Of a stretch of 64,000 nucleotides of DNA, positions 1-12,685 are shown piece after piece (the first letter of the stretch is position 1; every line of letters starts with the position of its first letter). The notes under the pieces are model-generated. The model made no database searches, was not told the origin of the DNA, and was given only the letters and a program-made list of their open reading frames with translations. The DNA comes from Enterobacter wuhouensis (GTDB taxonomy: Bacteria > Pseudomonadota > Gammaproteobacteria > Enterobacterales > Enterobacteriaceae): contig NZ_SJOO01000004.1 in assembly GCF_004331265.1 (NCBI RefSeq), positions 124,001 to 188,000 on the forward strand, written 5' to 3'. The position numbers were made by a program, and so were the translations under genes.

Positions 1-869
<869 letters not shown>

Positions 870-2021
870 TTAGTCAGCTTGCTTACGCAGGAACGCTGGG
901 ATGTCCAGATAATCTGGCTCTTTCGCCGTTTGCGGAGTGGTATCGTTAACCACTTTCGCGGCTGGTTTCTGCTCTTGAGTCAGCGGAGCCATACCGTGCT
1001 GCTGGTAACGATCCATGACCGGCTGCTGAGTCTGCTTGTTGGTCACCAGGGTGATCTCAGGACGCTTGTCCATACCGATACCGGTGGCAACAACAGTAAC
1101 GCGCAGTTCGTCGTTCATTTCCGGGTCAAGAGAAGTACCGATTACCACGGTCGCGTTGTCGGAAGCGAACGCACGGATGGTGTTACCCACGGTTTCGAAC
1201 TCATCCAGACGCAGGTCAAAGCCAGCGGTAATGTTGACCAGCACGCCGCGCGCACCGGACAGATCGATATCTTCCAGCAGTGGGGAAGAGATCGCCATTT
1301 CAGCCGCTTCTTCCGCACGGTCTTCACCGCTTGCCACGCCAGAGCCCATCATCGCATAGCCCATTTCGGACATCACGGTGCGAACGTCAGCAAAGTCGAC
1401 GTTCATCAGGCCAGGACGGGTAATCAGTTCAGCGATACCCTGAACCGCGCCTTTCAGCACGTCGTTTGCTGCGCCAAAAGCGTCAAGCAGGGAGATACCG
1501 CGACCCAGAACTTTCAGCAGTTTGTCGTTCGGGATGGTAATCAGAGAGTCCACATGCTTGGACAGCTCGGTGATGCCCTGCTCCGCGAATGCCATACGCT
1601 TCTTGCCTTCGAAGTTGAAAGGCTTGGTCACGACAGCAACGGTCAGGATACCTAAATCTTTTGCCACTTCAGCCACAACAGGCGCTGCACCGGTACCCGT
1701 ACCGCCGCCCATGCCTGCTGCGATGAAGACCATGTCCGCACCTTCCAGTGCAGCGCGCAGGGCTTCACGATCTTCTTCAGCCGCGTTGCGACCGACTTCC
1801 GGGTTAGCCCCAGCGCCCAGCCCTTTGGTGATGCCACCGCCGATCTGGATAGTCTGGCCTACCGCGGTTTTACGCAGTGCCTGCGCATCGGTGTTGACTG
1901 CAAAGAATTCAACGCCTTCAATGCGCTCGCGCACCATATGCTCTACGGCGTTACCGCCGCCGCCACCGACGCCGATGACTTTAATCACCGCGTCGTTGGT
2001 TAATTCCATTGGTTCAAACAT
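870..2021 (-). CDS. ftsZ: cell division GTPase FtsZ
   Basis: FtsZ is the tubulin-like GTPase that polymerises at mid-cell into the Z ring and recruits the division machinery. The protein has 383 residues, the usual enterobacterial length. The tubulin signature GGGTGTG is at residues 105-111, and the T7 loop residues NVDFAD that complete the active site of the next subunit are present. The C-terminal peptide YLDIPAFLRKQAD binds FtsA and ZipA and ends the protein after a flexible linker. It follows ftsA by about 60 bp. No oddities seen. Confidence 0.99.
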   Translation of the reverse strand: MFEPMELTNDAVIKVIGVGGGGGNAVEHMVRERIEGVEFFAVNTDAQALRKTAVGQTIQIGGGITKGLGAGANPEVGRNAAEEDREALRAALEGADMVFIAAGMGGGTGTGAAPVVAEVAKDLGILTVAVVTKPFNFEGKKRMAFAEQGITELSKHVDSLITIPNDKLLKVLGRGISLLDAFGAANDVLKGAVQGIAELITRPGLMNVDFADVRTVMSEMGYAMMGSGVASGEDRAEEAAEMAISSPLLEDIDLSGARGVLVNITAGFDLRLDEFETVGNTIRAFASDNATVVIGTSLDPEMNDELRVTVVATGIGMDKRPEITLVTNKQTQQPVMDRYQQHGMAPLTQEQKPAAKVVNDTTPQTAKEPDYLDIPAFLRKQAD

Positions 2022-2082
2022 AGTTTCTCTCCGTTGTGCCTGTCGCCCGAGACCGCTAATTCTCTCCGGTCTCTTAAAAAAA

Positions 2083-3339
2083 TTAAAACTCTTTTCGCAA
2101 CCAGGTGTTCAGTCGTTTGACCCACGACCCCACCGAGACGCGTTTTTCCACTTCTGCTTCACCACTCAAATGGGATTCTTTCCCGTAGTGCAGCAGGCCC
2201 ACGGCCGTTGAATAGTACGGCTCCTGAGCGTAATCCGTTAAACCGGTAATATTCAGCGGCGCACCAATACGCACCTGCGTATGGAACACGCGCTGAGCGC
2301 AGGCCGCAAGACCTTCAATTTGCGCTGCCCCGCCGGTTAATACAATCCCCGCCGCAAGATGATGTTTAACGCCCTGCTGGCGAAGCTGCTCCTGCAACTG
2401 CAAAATCTCTTCGTTGACCAGGTTGAGCAGCTCGGTATAGCGCGGCTCAATCACCTCTGCCAACGTCTGGCGCTGCAGGCTGCGCGGCGGACGACCGCCT
2501 ACGCTCGGCACTTCAACGCTCTCATCTTTACCGACGATAGAACCCAGTGCACAGCCGTGGCGCACTTTGATCGCCTCTGCATCGCTCGGTGGCGTACCAA
2601 AGGCGTAGGCAATATCGCTGGTCACAACGTTCCCTGCGTAAGGGATCACTTTGGTGTGGCGCAGCGCACCGCCGGTATACACGGCCATGTCCATTGTACC
2701 ACCACCAATATCGACCACACAGACGCCCAGTTCACGTTCATCTTCGGTCAGCACGGAATAACTCGCGGCCAGACCGGCGAAAATAAGTTGGTCAACTTTC
2801 AGGCCACAACGTTCAACGGCTTTGACGATGTTCTTCGCCATATCGTTGTGACATGTGATCAGGTGCACTTTTGCCTGCATACGCACGCCCGAAAGACCTA
2901 CCGGGTTTTTGATCCCTTCCTGGTAGTCGATGGCGTATTCCTGCGGGATCACGTGCAGTACGCGATGCTCGTCACGAACGCGCACGGACTTCGCCGTATG
3001 CACAACGTTTTCAACGTCTTCCTGCGTCACTTCTTCTTCTGAAATCGGCACCATACCGATTTCGTTCTGGCAGCTGATGTGCTTGCCAGAAAGGGCCAGA
3101 TAGACAGAGGAAATCTGGCAATCTGCCATCAGTTCAGCCTGATCGATGGCGCGCTGTACGCATTTCACCACCGACTCAAGGTCGTTTACCCCACCTTTAT
3201 CCATACCACGGGACGGGCAGCTGCCCACGCCAATGATATTGACCATACCGTCGGGCAGAACTTCCCCTACTAAAGCGGCAACCTTCGCGGTGCCAATCTC
3301 CAGTCCAACTACCAGTTTTCTGTCCGTCGCCTTGATCAT
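2083..3339 (-). CDS. ftsA: cell division protein FtsA, actin-like Z-ring membrane tether
   Basis: FtsA is an actin-fold ATPase that anchors FtsZ filaments to the inner membrane and recruits later divisome proteins. The sequence has 418 residues (E. coli 420). Seen are the N-terminal phosphate-binding stretch [16 protein letters not shown], a second phosphate loop [14 protein letters not shown] near the middle, and the C-terminal amphipathic helix ([14 protein letters not shown]) used for membrane targeting. Its start codon overlaps the ftsQ stop by 4 bp (3336-3339), which suggests translational coupling. Confidence 0.99.
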   Translation of the reverse strand: MIKATDRKLVVGLEIGTAKVAALVGEVLPDGMVNIIGVGSCPSRGMDKGGVNDLESVVKCVQRAIDQAELMADCQISSVYLALSGKHISCQNEIGMVPISEEEVTQEDVENVVHTAKSVRVRDEHRVLHVIPQEYAIDYQEGIKNPVGLSGVRMQAKVHLITCHNDMAKNIVKAVERCGLKVDQLIFAGLAASYSVLTEDERELGVCVVDIGGGTMDMAVYTGGALRHTKVIPYAGNVVTSDIAYAFGTPPSDAEAIKVRHGCALGSIVGKDESVEVPSVGGRPPRSLQRQTLAEVIEPRYTELLNLVNEEILQLQEQLRQQGVKHHLAAGIVLTGGAAQIEGLAACAQRVFHTQVRIGAPLNITGLTDYAQEPYYSTAVGLLHYGKESHLSGEAEVEKRVSVGSWVKRLNTWLRKEF

Positions 3340-4178
3340 TGTTGTTCTGCCTGTACCTGTGCCTGATTCTGTTGCTGATTAGGTTCCTCGACCGGAGCCG
3401 GCGCCCAACCGACTGCTGCGCCTGAGTCATAGCGCAAATCAACGTAGCTTATCCGTTTGCCGTCCGTCTGCGCCTGCTGCTGTAAAACCGGGTAAAGTTC
3501 TACAAAACGCGCCAGACGTTTCATTGTGTCGCCGCGGCCAAGGTTGAGCTTAATGCCATTCGTTAACGTCAGTTGCCAGGAGCGGCGCGCCGTCATCGCG
3601 GCATCTTTTAACGTAAAGCGGTTCTTGGCCAGCACCTGCCCCATATCGCGAAAACCCTGTAACACTTCATTTTCGCTGCCTTCAGGGCCATACAACATCG
3701 GTAAATTTTGCTTGTTGACGCGATCGCTTGGGACGCTGAAGGAATTTCCGTCCACGTCTACCATGTGCTGATCATTCCAACGCGCAATGGGCACATATTC
3801 AACCAGATGAATCTTCAATTCATCAGGCCATTGCTTTCTTACGCTCGCCTGTTTTATCCACGGCAGACGTTCAATCTGGCTCTGGATAATATTGACGTCC
3901 TGCGTCATAAAGGTGCCAGGCGAACCCAGGGCCAGAATGGACTGGCGAATATCATCGTTACGCGTGTAGTGACGCTCGCCGGTCACCACCAGCTTAGAGA
4001 GCGGTAAACGCTGCGCGTCTTCCATCCAGCCCAGCACCATCCAGCCGCTGATAAACACGGTGCACAGCACCCCGAGCAGGAAAATAATCCCTGCAAGACG
4101 CGTTCCATTACTCCGGCGTGAAGACGAATACTCTTCCTCTTCTTCGCGGTTGCGCGTGTTCAATGCAGCCTGAGACAT
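3336..4178 (-). CDS. ftsQ: cell division protein FtsQ
   Basis: FtsQ is a bitopic inner-membrane protein that bridges early and late divisome members and binds FtsB/FtsL. The protein has 280 residues (E. coli 276). It has a charged cytoplasmic N-terminus with a run of glutamates, one membrane segment around residues 28-48, then a POTRA domain starting near [16 protein letters not shown] and a beta domain. The C-terminal tail is glutamine-rich ([10 protein letters not shown]), slightly longer than in E. coli. It lies 1 bp after ddlB and overlaps ftsA by 4 bp. Confidence 0.98.
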   Translation of the reverse strand: MSQAALNTRNREEEEEYSSSRRSNGTRLAGIIFLLGVLCTVFISGWMVLGWMEDAQRLPLSKLVVTGERHYTRNDDIRQSILALGSPGTFMTQDVNIIQSQIERLPWIKQASVRKQWPDELKIHLVEYVPIARWNDQHMVDVDGNSFSVPSDRVNKQNLPMLYGPEGSENEVLQGFRDMGQVLAKNRFTLKDAAMTARRSWQLTLTNGIKLNLGRGDTMKRLARFVELYPVLQQQAQTDGKRISYVDLRYDSGAAVGWAPAPVEEPNQQQNQAQVQAEQQ

Positions 4179-4179
4179 A

Positions 4180-5100
4180 TCAGCCCGCCTGGTCCAGAAT
4201 ACGTACGACTAACTGCGAGAAGCTCATTCCCGCCTGACGCGCCGCCATCGGCACAAGGCTGTGGCTGGTCATGCCAGGGGACGTATTTGCTTCCAGCAGG
4301 TAAAATTGCCCATCACCGTCGAGCATCACATCAATGCGTCCCCAGCCGCGGCATCCCAGAACATTCCAGGCTTTAAGCACCAGGGACTGTAAATCTGCTT
4401 CACGTTCTGCTTCAAGACCACTTGGGCAGAAATATTGCGTCTCATCAGAGAGATACTTCGCCTCATAATCATAGAAGACTCCGGCGGGTTGGATGCGAAT
4501 TGACGGTAAAATTTCTTCGCCAAGCATCGCGACGGTAAATTCCGGCCCGCTGAGCCATTTTTCAATCAGAACTTCTTCATCATGTTGAAATGCCAGCGCT
4601 AAGGCAGAGGACAAATCCCCTGCTTTATCGACTTTAGACATTCCCACGCTCGAGCCTTCGCGGCTCGGCTTAACAATAACCGGCAAGCCCAGTGCAGCAA
4701 TGCGTGTATTAACGCTGTCTGACAGGCCCAATTCAAATTCACGGCGCGTCAATGCAACCCATGGCGCAACGGGCAAGCCTGCCCCCTGCCACAGCAGTTT
4801 GCTGCGCAGTTTATCCATGGAGATGGCGGACGCCATTACGCCGCTGCCGGTGTACGGCATGCCGATTAAATCCAGCAGCCCCTGCAGCGTGCCGTCTTCA
4901 CCGCCGCGACCGTGCAGCGCGATAAAGACTTTATCGAAGCCCATCGCTTTCAGCTGCGTCACATCGACCTCTTTCGGATCGACCGGGTGCGCATCCACGC
5001 CGCCTTCACGCAGGCCCGCCAGCACGGCTGCGCCTGAGTTCAGGGAAACCTCGCGCTCGGCGGAGGTGCCGCCAAACAGGACAGCAATCTTATCAGCCAT
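4180..5100 (-). CDS. ddlB: D-alanine--D-alanine ligase B
   Basis: DdlB joins two D-alanines with ATP in the cytoplasm to make the dipeptide that MurF adds to the peptidoglycan precursor. The 306 residues match the family length exactly. The ATP-grasp fold is visible: [11 protein letters not shown] at the N-terminus (substrate Glu near 15), the omega-loop serine in [12 protein letters not shown] near 150, and the metal-binding [17 protein letters not shown] near the C-terminus. The start overlaps the end of murC by 8 bp. Confidence 0.98.
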   Translation of the reverse strand: MADKIAVLFGGTSAEREVSLNSGAAVLAGLREGGVDAHPVDPKEVDVTQLKAMGFDKVFIALHGRGGEDGTLQGLLDLIGMPYTGSGVMASAISMDKLRSKLLWQGAGLPVAPWVALTRREFELGLSDSVNTRIAALGLPVIVKPSREGSSVGMSKVDKAGDLSSALALAFQHDEEVLIEKWLSGPEFTVAMLGEEILPSIRIQPAGVFYDYEAKYLSDETQYFCPSGLEAEREADLQSLVLKAWNVLGCRGWGRIDVMLDGDGQFYLLEANTSPGMTSHSLVPMAARQAGMSFSQLVVRILDQAG

Positions 5101-6568
5101 GACGCTCGTCCTCCTGAGTTTGCGGCTTCAGTTTGATTTCGGCTAAGGTACGGGCGATTTTGCCGATATTTCCCGCACCCTGAATCAGAATCAGATCGTT
5201 ACCGGTCAGCACCGGGGCAAGAATTTCCGCCGCCTGTGCCGGGTCCGAAACCAGAATAGGGTCCACTTTACCGCGTCCGCGGATGGTGCGACACAGAGAA
5301 CGGCTGTCAGCGCCCGGAATCGGCGTTTCGCCCGCGGAATAAACGTCCAGCATCAGCAGCGTATCGACCTGAGACAGCACGCTGGCGAAATCGTCATACA
5401 GATCGCGGGTACGGGTGTAGCGGTGCGGCTGGAAGATCATCACCAGGTTTTTATCCGGCCAGCCCGCGCGTGCCGCTTTGATGGTCGCATCCACTTCCGT
5501 TGGGTGGTGGCCGTAATCGTCCACCAGCATGGCGGTGCCCGCCTTGCCGTTAACGTCATCCAGCGGAAACTCACCGAGGAAGTCGAAGCGGCGGCCCGTG
5601 CCCTGGAAGCTTTCCAGCGCGCGCAGGATCGCCTCGTCTTCAATGCCTTCTTCTGTGGCTACAGCCACCGCCGCCGCCGCGTTCAGGGCGTTATGACGGC
5701 CCGGCGCGTTCAGCGTAACCTGCAGCAGCTCTTTGTCCTGGCGCGCCAGGGTGAAATGCCCTTGCGCCCCAACCTGCTTGTACTCTTCCACGCGCACGTC
5801 AGCGTCTTCGCTAAAGCCATAGGTGGTAATCTGACGCCCGACGCGCGGCAGTAGCTCGCGGATCACCGGGTCGTCGACGCACATTACCGCACGTCCATAA
5901 AACGGCAGATTGTGCAGGAAATTAATAAACGTCTGCTTTAAATTTTCGAAGTCACCCTGGTAGGTATCCATATGGTCGGCTTCGATGTTGGTGACAATCG
6001 CCACCATCGGCTGCAGGTGCAAGAACGACGCATCGCTCTCATCCGCTTCCGCAATCAAATAACGGCTGTGTCCAAGGCGCGCGTGCACGCCGGCGGCTTT
6101 TACCAGGCCACCGTTGACGAACGTCGGATCCAGTCCGGCTTCCGCATAAATGCTGGATACCATTGCCGTGGTCGTGGTTTTACCGTGCGTGCCCGCAACC
6201 GCGATGCCGTGACGGAAACGCATCAGCTCCGCCAGCATCTCAGCGCGGCGGATCACCGGAATACGCGCCTCATGGGCGGCAACAATTTCCGGGTTTTCAG
6301 AGGAGATGGCGCTGGACACCACCACCACGCTCGCATCGCGCACGTTTTCCGGGCGATGGTTGAAATAGATAGTCGCCCCAAGCGACGCTAGCTGCTGCGT
6401 AACAGGGTTTGGCGCCAGATCGGAACCGCTGATCTGATAACCTTCGTTAGCTAACACTTCGGCAATACCGCCCATGCCAGCACCGCCGATGCCGACAAAG
6501 TGAATGTGCCGGACGCGACGCATCTCGGGCACGATAGAACGCAGTTTCGCCAGTTGTTGTGTATTCAT
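5093..6568 (-). CDS. murC: UDP-N-acetylmuramate--L-alanine ligase
   Basis: MurC adds the first amino acid, L-alanine, to UDP-MurNAc in the cytoplasm using ATP. The protein has 491 residues, identical in length to E. coli MurC. Seen are the UDP-binding glycine-rich loop [11 protein letters not shown] at 24-34, the ATP P-loop GTHGKTTTT at 126-134, and the central-domain stretch [10 protein letters not shown]. The start codon is well placed, about 58 bp after the murG stop, a slightly larger gap than others in the cluster. Confidence 0.99.
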   Translation of the reverse strand: MNTQQLAKLRSIVPEMRRVRHIHFVGIGGAGMGGIAEVLANEGYQISGSDLAPNPVTQQLASLGATIYFNHRPENVRDASVVVVSSAISSENPEIVAAHEARIPVIRRAEMLAELMRFRHGIAVAGTHGKTTTTAMVSSIYAEAGLDPTFVNGGLVKAAGVHARLGHSRYLIAEADESDASFLHLQPMVAIVTNIEADHMDTYQGDFENLKQTFINFLHNLPFYGRAVMCVDDPVIRELLPRVGRQITTYGFSEDADVRVEEYKQVGAQGHFTLARQDKELLQVTLNAPGRHNALNAAAAVAVATEEGIEDEAILRALESFQGTGRRFDFLGEFPLDDVNGKAGTAMLVDDYGHHPTEVDATIKAARAGWPDKNLVMIFQPHRYTRTRDLYDDFASVLSQVDTLLMLDVYSAGETPIPGADSRSLCRTIRGRGKVDPILVSDPAQAAEILAPVLTGNDLILIQGAGNIGKIARTLAEIKLKPQTQEDERHG

Positions 6569-6626
6569 TCTCTAAACGCCATCGACTACTTAAAAAATTC
6601 GTGCAGCGCAACACGCGCTGCGAGGG

Positions 6627-7691
6627 TTAAGCCTGGGCTGCCAGGCTCACTTCTTTTGCCACCCGCTCCGTCGCATCCGGGATGGCGATCGCGCGCGCGC
6701 GCTGTGCCATCTCCAGCAAGGCGTTTCTATCCCAGCCCGCCAGGGTGGTGGCGACCGCATCGGCGGTAAACTGTGGCTGCTCAAAAATCTTCGCGGCGCC
6801 GGCTTTTTCAAGCGGCAGCGCATTCCAGTACTGCTGTCTGTCCTTGTGCTGGAACGGCACAAACAGCGCCGGTAAACCGGCAGCGGCGATTTCGCTCACC
6901 GTTAACGCGCCGGAGCGGCAAACCACAACATCGGCCCAGGCATAGGCGGCGGCCATGTCGTCAATAAATTCGGTCACTTTATGCTGCGGCTGCCCCGCCT
7001 CGGCGTAAGCCTGCTCAACGGCCTGCTGAGCGCCTTTACCGCTTTGATGCCAGATGGTCACGGCATCGCCCAGCCTTGCGGCCACCTGCGGCATCGTCTG
7101 GTTCAGGATACGTGCGCCCTGTGAACCGCCGACAACCAGCACGCGAACCGGACCTTCACGGCCATTCAGGCGCGCATCCGGCAACGGCAGTGCCAACACA
7201 TCTACACGTACAGGGTTCCCCACAACGTCCGCTTTTGGGAACGCACCTGGGAAGGCCTGCATCACTTTGGTGGCAATTTTCGCCAGCCATTTGTTGGTCA
7301 GGCCGGCAATGCCGTTCTGCTCATGGAGCACAACGGGAATACCCAGCGACCACGCCGCCAGCCCGCCGGGGCCAGACACATACCCGCCCATCCCCAGCAC
7401 CACGTCTGGCTTAAACTGCTTCATGATGGTGCGGGCCTGACGCCAGGCGTTAAAAATGCGCACGGGCGCTAAAAGCTGCGCCTTGATGCCTTTGCCACGA
7501 AGGCCAGAAATACGAATAAAGTCGATCTCAATACCGTGCTTCGGCACCAGATCGGCCTCCATGCGGTCTGCGGTTCCCAGCCAGCGTACCTGCCAGCCCT
7601 GATCCATTAAATGGTGCGCAACCGCCAGCCCCGGGAACACGTGTCCGCCGGTACCGCCTGCCATCACCATTAACCGCTTCGGTTGATTCAT
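6627..7691 (-). CDS. murG: UDP-GlcNAc:lipid I N-acetylglucosaminyltransferase MurG
   Basis: MurG is a GT-B glycosyltransferase on the inner face of the inner membrane that converts lipid I to lipid II. The protein has 354 residues (E. coli 355). The N-terminal G loop GGTGGHVFP is at 12-20, the second glycine loop [10 protein letters not shown] lies mid-protein, and the UDP-GlcNAc site includes [14 protein letters not shown] followed by the [10 protein letters not shown] stretch. The start overlaps the ftsW stop by 4 bp. Confidence 0.99.
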   Translation of the reverse strand: MNQPKRLMVMAGGTGGHVFPGLAVAHHLMDQGWQVRWLGTADRMEADLVPKHGIEIDFIRISGLRGKGIKAQLLAPVRIFNAWRQARTIMKQFKPDVVLGMGGYVSGPGGLAAWSLGIPVVLHEQNGIAGLTNKWLAKIATKVMQAFPGAFPKADVVGNPVRVDVLALPLPDARLNGREGPVRVLVVGGSQGARILNQTMPQVAARLGDAVTIWHQSGKGAQQAVEQAYAEAGQPQHKVTEFIDDMAAAYAWADVVVCRSGALTVSEIAAAGLPALFVPFQHKDRQQYWNALPLEKAGAAKIFEQPQFTADAVATTLAGWDRNALLEMAQRARAIAIPDATERVAKEVSLAAQA

Positions 7692-8932
7692 CGTGAACCT
7701 CGTGTAAACGCCTGGGCTTTCTCCAGACGCGTCTCATAATCTATACGCAACAAAAACATGATGGCCGTCGACATAATCAACAGGCTCGAACCACCATAAC
7801 TGATTAACGGCAACGTCAGGCCCTTGGTCGGCAGCATACCCGCTGCGGCCCCGACGTTAACCAATGCCTGGAAGCTAAACCAGATACCAATTGAACAGGC
7901 TAGGAAACCTGAGAAGCGGTGATCGATCTCCAGCGCTTTACGGCCAATCGACATGGCGCGGAAAGCGACGAAGAATACCATTAAAAGCGCCAATACCACA
8001 CCGATATAACCCAGTTCTTCCCCAATAATGGAGAAGATGAAGTCGGTGTGCGCCTCGGGTAAATACTCCAGTTTTTGCACCGAGTTGCCCAGGCCTTGCC
8101 CCCAGACTTCGCCGCGGCCAAACGCCATCAGCGACTGCGTCAGCTGATAGCCGCTGCCGAACGGGTCTTCCCACGGGTTCCAGAACGAGGTCACGCGGCG
8201 GATACGGTAAGGCTCGGCGAGGATCAGCAGCACAACCGCGGAAATCCCCATCCCGATGATGGCGATGAACTGCCACAGCTTGGCACCCGCCAGGAACAGC
8301 ATCGCCAGCGTGGTCACAAACAGTACGACTACGGTGCCGAGGTCAGGCTGCGCCAGCAGTAAGACCGCCAGTACCAGGATAACGCCCATCGGCTTTAAGA
8401 AGCCGCGAAGGTTGTTACGCACCTCGTCGACTTTACGCACCAGATAGTTAGCCAGATAGCAGAACAGGGAGAGTTTGGTGAACTCTGCAGGCTGAATACG
8501 CAGCGGGCCAAAGGCAATCCAGCGCGATGCCCCGTTAACGGAGCTACCCACAACCAGCACGATCAGCAGCATGATGATCGAGGCGATCAGCATGGCCGTA
8601 CTGTGCCGCTGCCAGAAGGCCATCGGCAGACGCAAGGTCACCAGCGCGAGGCAGAACGCCAGGATGATGTACAGCCCGTCACGCTTGGCGAACAGGAAGG
8701 GATCGTTTGCCAGCCGTTGTCCAACGGGCATGGAGGCCGAGGTCACCATGATAAAGCCGATCGCTGCAAGCCCGAGCGTGAGCCAGAACAGCATGCGGTC
8801 GTACATGATCAGGCTATCGGAATCTTTATCCCGCGAAGCCATCACCCAGCCTTTCAGCGCCGCAAACAGCCACACCAGAATTCCAAATCCTGGCAGGCGC
8901 GGCATTTTCAGGCGAGGGAGAGATAAACGCAT
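7688..8932 (-). CDS. ftsW: SEDS-family peptidoglycan glycosyltransferase FtsW
   Basis: FtsW is a polytopic SEDS protein that polymerises septal peptidoglycan from lipid II together with FtsI. The 414 residues match E. coli. About ten hydrophobic segments can be picked out, beginning around residue 45 after a basic cytoplasmic N-terminus. Family landmarks include the Pro-Glu-Ala-His-Thr-Asp ([10 protein letters not shown]) loop and the C-terminal [12 protein letters not shown] motif. It overlaps murD by 1 bp and murG by 4 bp. Partner genes ftsI, ftsL and ftsQ are in the same cluster. Confidence 0.98.
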   Translation of the reverse strand: MRLSLPRLKMPRLPGFGILVWLFAALKGWVMASRDKDSDSLIMYDRMLFWLTLGLAAIGFIMVTSASMPVGQRLANDPFLFAKRDGLYIILAFCLALVTLRLPMAFWQRHSTAMLIASIIMLLIVLVVGSSVNGASRWIAFGPLRIQPAEFTKLSLFCYLANYLVRKVDEVRNNLRGFLKPMGVILVLAVLLLAQPDLGTVVVLFVTTLAMLFLAGAKLWQFIAIIGMGISAVVLLILAEPYRIRRVTSFWNPWEDPFGSGYQLTQSLMAFGRGEVWGQGLGNSVQKLEYLPEAHTDFIFSIIGEELGYIGVVLALLMVFFVAFRAMSIGRKALEIDHRFSGFLACSIGIWFSFQALVNVGAAAGMLPTKGLTLPLISYGGSSLLIMSTAIMFLLRIDYETRLEKAQAFTRGSR

Positions 8933-10248
8933 CAGCCTAACTCCTTCGCCAGGCGAGTAAAGACATCACCACGCTGTTCGAAATTCTTAAACTGATCGAG
9001 GCTGGCACAGGCAGGGGAAAGCAGCACCATGTCGCCAGGCTTCACGCGCGGCGCAATGAAACGCATTGCCTGCTCCAGGGTTTCAGTTTGCTCGGCAATC
9101 TCTGGACGTAGCGCGGCCAGTTGACTACCGTCACGGCCAAAGCAGTACAGGCGGACGTTATCCCCGGCGAGGTACTGTTTCAGGGAGGAGAAATCAGCCG
9201 ATTTGCCGTCACCGCCGAGAAGGAGGTGCAGCGTGCCATCCACGTGCAGGCCGTTCAGTGCCGCCTCAGTGCTTCCCACGTTGGTGGCTTTGGAATCGTT
9301 GATCCAGCGCACGCCGTTGTGCTCCAGCGCCAGCTGGAAGCGGTGCGCCAGGCCGGTATAGGTCGTTAGCGCCTTCAGGCTGGACGAGCGCGGCAGCCCA
9401 ACGGCATCCGCCAGCGCCAGCGCGGCCAGCGCGTTGGTGTAGTTATGCTGGCCGGAAAGCTTCATCTCTTTCACGTTCAGCACTTTCTCGCCCTTCACGC
9501 GCAGCCAGGTTTCGCCCAGCTGGCGGTTCAAATGATAGTCACCCATGGTGATACCAAAGCTGATGCAGCGCTCGTCCGCGCCGCGTACCGGCATGGTCAG
9601 CGCGTCATCCGCATTGACCACGCAGACTTTGGCATTTTCGTAAACGCGCAGCTTGGCGGCGCGATACTGCTGCAGGCCAAACGGGTAGCGGTCCATATGA
9701 TCTTCGGTCACGTTCAGGATCGTTGCGGCGGCGGCGTGCAGGCTGTAGGTGGTTTCAAGCTGGAAGCTGGAGAGTTCCAGCACGTACAGCTCACAGCCCT
9801 TATCCAGCAGCATCAGGGCCGGCAGACCAATATTGCCGCCAACACCGACGTTTTTACCCGCTGCTTTTGCCATCTCGCCGACAAGCGTAGTGACCGTGCT
9901 TTTTCCGTTTGAACCGGTAATGGCAATAATCGGAGCCTGCGCTTCGCGGCAGAACAGTTCGATATCGCCGACAATTTCAACGCCCGCATCCGCAGCAGCG
10001 CTCAGAGAAGGATGCGCCAGCGCCATGCCCGGGCTGGCAACGATCAGATCGGCTGCCAGCAGCCAGTCATCATTCAGACCACCAAGGTGGCGTTCAACCT
10101 GTTCCGGCAGCGTGTCCAGACCCGGCGGAGAGACACGCGTATCCATCACGCGCGGCGTGACGCCGCGCGCAAGGAAAAAGTCCACGCAGGAAAGGCCGGT
10201 CAGGCCCAACCCGATGATAACGACTTTTTTGCCCTGGTAATCTGCCAT
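8932..10248 (-). CDS. murD: UDP-N-acetylmuramoyl-L-alanine--D-glutamate ligase
   Basis: MurD adds D-glutamate to UDP-MurNAc-L-Ala in the cytoplasm with ATP hydrolysis. The 438 residues match E. coli. Seen are the N-terminal Rossmann stretch [21 protein letters not shown] for UDP binding, the P-loop GSNGKST at 112-118, and the central [10 protein letters not shown] motif. The stop overlaps the ftsW start by 1 bp, and the start is 2 bp after mraY. No missing catalytic residue seen. Confidence 0.99.
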   Translation of the reverse strand: MADYQGKKVVIIGLGLTGLSCVDFFLARGVTPRVMDTRVSPPGLDTLPEQVERHLGGLNDDWLLAADLIVASPGMALAHPSLSAAADAGVEIVGDIELFCREAQAPIIAITGSNGKSTVTTLVGEMAKAAGKNVGVGGNIGLPALMLLDKGCELYVLELSSFQLETTYSLHAAAATILNVTEDHMDRYPFGLQQYRAAKLRVYENAKVCVVNADDALTMPVRGADERCISFGITMGDYHLNRQLGETWLRVKGEKVLNVKEMKLSGQHNYTNALAALALADAVGLPRSSSLKALTTYTGLAHRFQLALEHNGVRWINDSKATNVGSTEAALNGLHVDGTLHLLLGGDGKSADFSSLKQYLAGDNVRLYCFGRDGSQLAALRPEIAEQTETLEQAMRFIAPRVKPGDMVLLSPACASLDQFKNFEQRGDVFTRLAKELG

Positions 10249-10250
10249 GA

Positions 10251-11333
10251 TTAACGTACCTTCAGCGTTGCCAGGCCAATCAGCACCAGCATCAGCGAAA
10301 TAATCCAGAAGCGCACGATGACGCGCGGTTCCGGCCAGCCTTTCAGTTCATAGTGGTGGTGAATCGGCGCCATACGGAAGATGCGCTGACCGCGCAGCTT
10401 GAAGGAACCGACCTGAAGGATGACCGACAGGGTTTCAACCACAAACACGCCGCCCATGATCACCAGCAGGAACTCCTGGCGCAGCAGCACGGCAATAATG
10501 CCCAGCGCGCCACCGAGCGCCAGAGAACCGACGTCACCCATAAAGACCTGAGCCGGATAGGTGTTGAACCACAGGAAACCGAGGCCCGCTCCGACAATCG
10601 CCGTACAGACGATCACCAGCTCGCCCGCATGACGCAGGTACGGAATATGCAGGTAATTCGCAAAGTTCATGTTACCGGTCGCCCATGCAACCAGCGCAAA
10701 CCCGCCCGCGACGAAGACGGTCGGCATAATCGCCAGGCCGTCCAGACCGTCGGTCAGGTTAACGGCGTTGCCGGTACCGACAATCACAAAGTAGGCCAGA
10801 AGGATGTAGAACAGCCCCAGCTGCGGCATCACGTCCTTGAAGAACGGCACCACCAGCTCGGTGGCTGGCGTGTCTTTTCCTGCCAGATACAGCGCAAAGG
10901 CCACGCCCAGCGCGATCACCGACATCCAGAAATACTTCCAGCGGGCGATCAGGCCCTTGGTGTCTTTACGCACCACTTTACGATAGTCATCGACAAAACC
11001 GATGATCCCGTACCCCACCAGAACCGTCAGAACGCACCAGACGTAAGGGTTGGAGGGATACGCCCAAAGCAGTACGGAAACGACAATAGCGGTCAGGATC
11101 ATAATCCCGCCCATGGTTGGCGTACCGCGCTTGCTGAAGTGCGATTCCGGACCGTCGTTACGTACAACCTGACCAAAAGAGAGTTTTTGCAGACGGGCAA
11201 TCATGCGCGGGCCCATCCACAGAGAGATGAACAGCGCAGTCAGCAGGCTGACGATGGCGCGAAACGTCAGATAGGAAAAGACGTTAAAGCCTGAATAATA
11301 TTTGACCAAATGTTCGGCCAGCCAAACTAACAT
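10251..11333 (-). CDS. mraY: phospho-N-acetylmuramoyl-pentapeptide transferase MraY
   Basis: MraY transfers phospho-MurNAc-pentapeptide from UDP to undecaprenyl phosphate, making lipid I at the inner membrane. The 360 residues match E. coli and carry about ten hydrophobic segments. Family signatures seen are the [14 protein letters not shown] loop, [13 protein letters not shown] with catalytic aspartates, [12 protein letters not shown], and the HHHYE motif near residue 325. It overlaps murF by 7 bp. Confidence 0.99.
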   Translation of the reverse strand: MLVWLAEHLVKYYSGFNVFSYLTFRAIVSLLTALFISLWMGPRMIARLQKLSFGQVVRNDGPESHFSKRGTPTMGGIMILTAIVVSVLLWAYPSNPYVWCVLTVLVGYGIIGFVDDYRKVVRKDTKGLIARWKYFWMSVIALGVAFALYLAGKDTPATELVVPFFKDVMPQLGLFYILLAYFVIVGTGNAVNLTDGLDGLAIMPTVFVAGGFALVAWATGNMNFANYLHIPYLRHAGELVIVCTAIVGAGLGFLWFNTYPAQVFMGDVGSLALGGALGIIAVLLRQEFLLVIMGGVFVVETLSVILQVGSFKLRGQRIFRMAPIHHHYELKGWPEPRVIVRFWIISLMLVLIGLATLKVR

Positions 11334-12685
11334 GTCCCGCTCTCCTGTAATGCGTGCACAACTTCTTCCATGGCGGCACTACGTGAACCTTTCACAAGCA
11401 CAGTCACAATTTGTTTTTCTGTAATCAACGCCTTAAGACGCTCAATCAATGCGGCTTTATCGGCAAAATGTTCGCCAACGCCGCTCGCCTGGCTAATTGC
11501 CTGGCTCAGCGTTCCTGCGCTCAGCACGCGGTCAATTCCCGCCGCTTTCGCCGCTTCGCCAACCTGGATATGGCAGGCTTCGCTTTCATCGCCCAGCTCC
11601 GCCATATCACCGACCACCATCACGCGGTAGCCCGGCATTTCAGACAGTACCTGCGCCGCCGCCGTCATCGAGCCGACGTTGGCGTTGTAGGAATCGTCCA
11701 GCAGCAGCTTGTTCTCCGCCAGCTGGATCGGGAACAGGCGTCCGGGAACGGCTTTCAAGTTTGCCAGACCCGTTTTAATCGCTTCATGAGACGCGCCGAC
11801 CGCCGTGGACAACGCCGCCGCCGCAAGGGCATTGGCGATGTTATGGCGACCCGGCAGCGGCAGCAGCACATCCACGCCACCCGTTGGGGTGTTGAGGGTG
11901 AATTCCGTTCCGTGCGACGTCACATGGATATTGGTGGCGGTAAAGTCACTGTTGGCCGCATTCGGCGAGAAGCGCCAGGTCTTACGCGACCCAATGATGC
12001 TCTGCCAGTTCAGCCAGTCGTTGTTATCGGCATTCATAATGGCAATGCCGTCAGCCGGTAAGCCGGTGTAGATCTCACCTTTGGCTTTCGCCACGCCTTC
12101 CAGCGACCCGAAACCTTCGAGGTGTGCGGCGGCAAGGTTATTCACCAGCGCCGCCTCCGGACGCGTCAGGCTCACGGTCCAGGCTATTTCACCCTGATGG
12201 TTCGCGCCCAGCTCAATCACGGCAAACTCATGCTCTTTGGTCAGGCGGAGTAATGTCATCGGCACGCCAACGTCATTATTTAGGTTGCCCGCGGTATAAA
12301 GCGTGTTACCACACTGGCTGAGGATAGACGCCGTCATCTCTTTTACGGACGTTTTACCGGATGAACCGGTCAGCGCCACGACGCGCGTTGGAACCTGCTG
12401 GCGTACCCATGCCGCCAGTTCACCGAATGCCAGACGGGTATCGCTCACCACAATCTGCGGCAGATCGATATCGAGCTTGCGGCTGACAAACAGCGCGCCG
12501 GCACCGTTCTCTTTGGCCTGCTCTGCAAAATCATGCGCGTCAAAGCGCTCGCCTTTCAGCGCCACAAACAGGCAACCCGCTGTGACTTTGCGGGTATCCG
12601 TCGTTACGGCGTCGATCGTCAGATCCTGACCGTGCAGCGCGCCGTTCAGGATGGCAGCGGCCTGGGCTAGCGTAAGGCTAATCAT
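11327..12685 (-). CDS. murF: UDP-N-acetylmuramoyl-tripeptide--D-alanyl-D-alanine ligase
   Basis: MurF adds the D-Ala-D-Ala made by DdlB to UDP-MurNAc-tripeptide, finishing the cytoplasmic precursor. The protein has 452 residues as in E. coli. The P-loop GSSGKTS is at 107-113, and the [10 protein letters not shown] stretch of the Mur ligase central domain follows. The start overlaps murE by 4 bp (12682-12685) and the stop overlaps mraY by 7 bp, consistent with coupled translation along the cluster. Confidence 0.99.
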   Translation of the reverse strand: MISLTLAQAAAILNGALHGQDLTIDAVTTDTRKVTAGCLFVALKGERFDAHDFAEQAKENGAGALFVSRKLDIDLPQIVVSDTRLAFGELAAWVRQQVPTRVVALTGSSGKTSVKEMTASILSQCGNTLYTAGNLNNDVGVPMTLLRLTKEHEFAVIELGANHQGEIAWTVSLTRPEAALVNNLAAAHLEGFGSLEGVAKAKGEIYTGLPADGIAIMNADNNDWLNWQSIIGSRKTWRFSPNAANSDFTATNIHVTSHGTEFTLNTPTGGVDVLLPLPGRHNIANALAAAALSTAVGASHEAIKTGLANLKAVPGRLFPIQLAENKLLLDDSYNANVGSMTAAAQVLSEMPGYRVMVVGDMAELGDESEACHIQVGEAAKAAGIDRVLSAGTLSQAISQASGVGEHFADKAALIERLKALITEKQIVTVLVKGSRSAAMEEVVHALQESGTC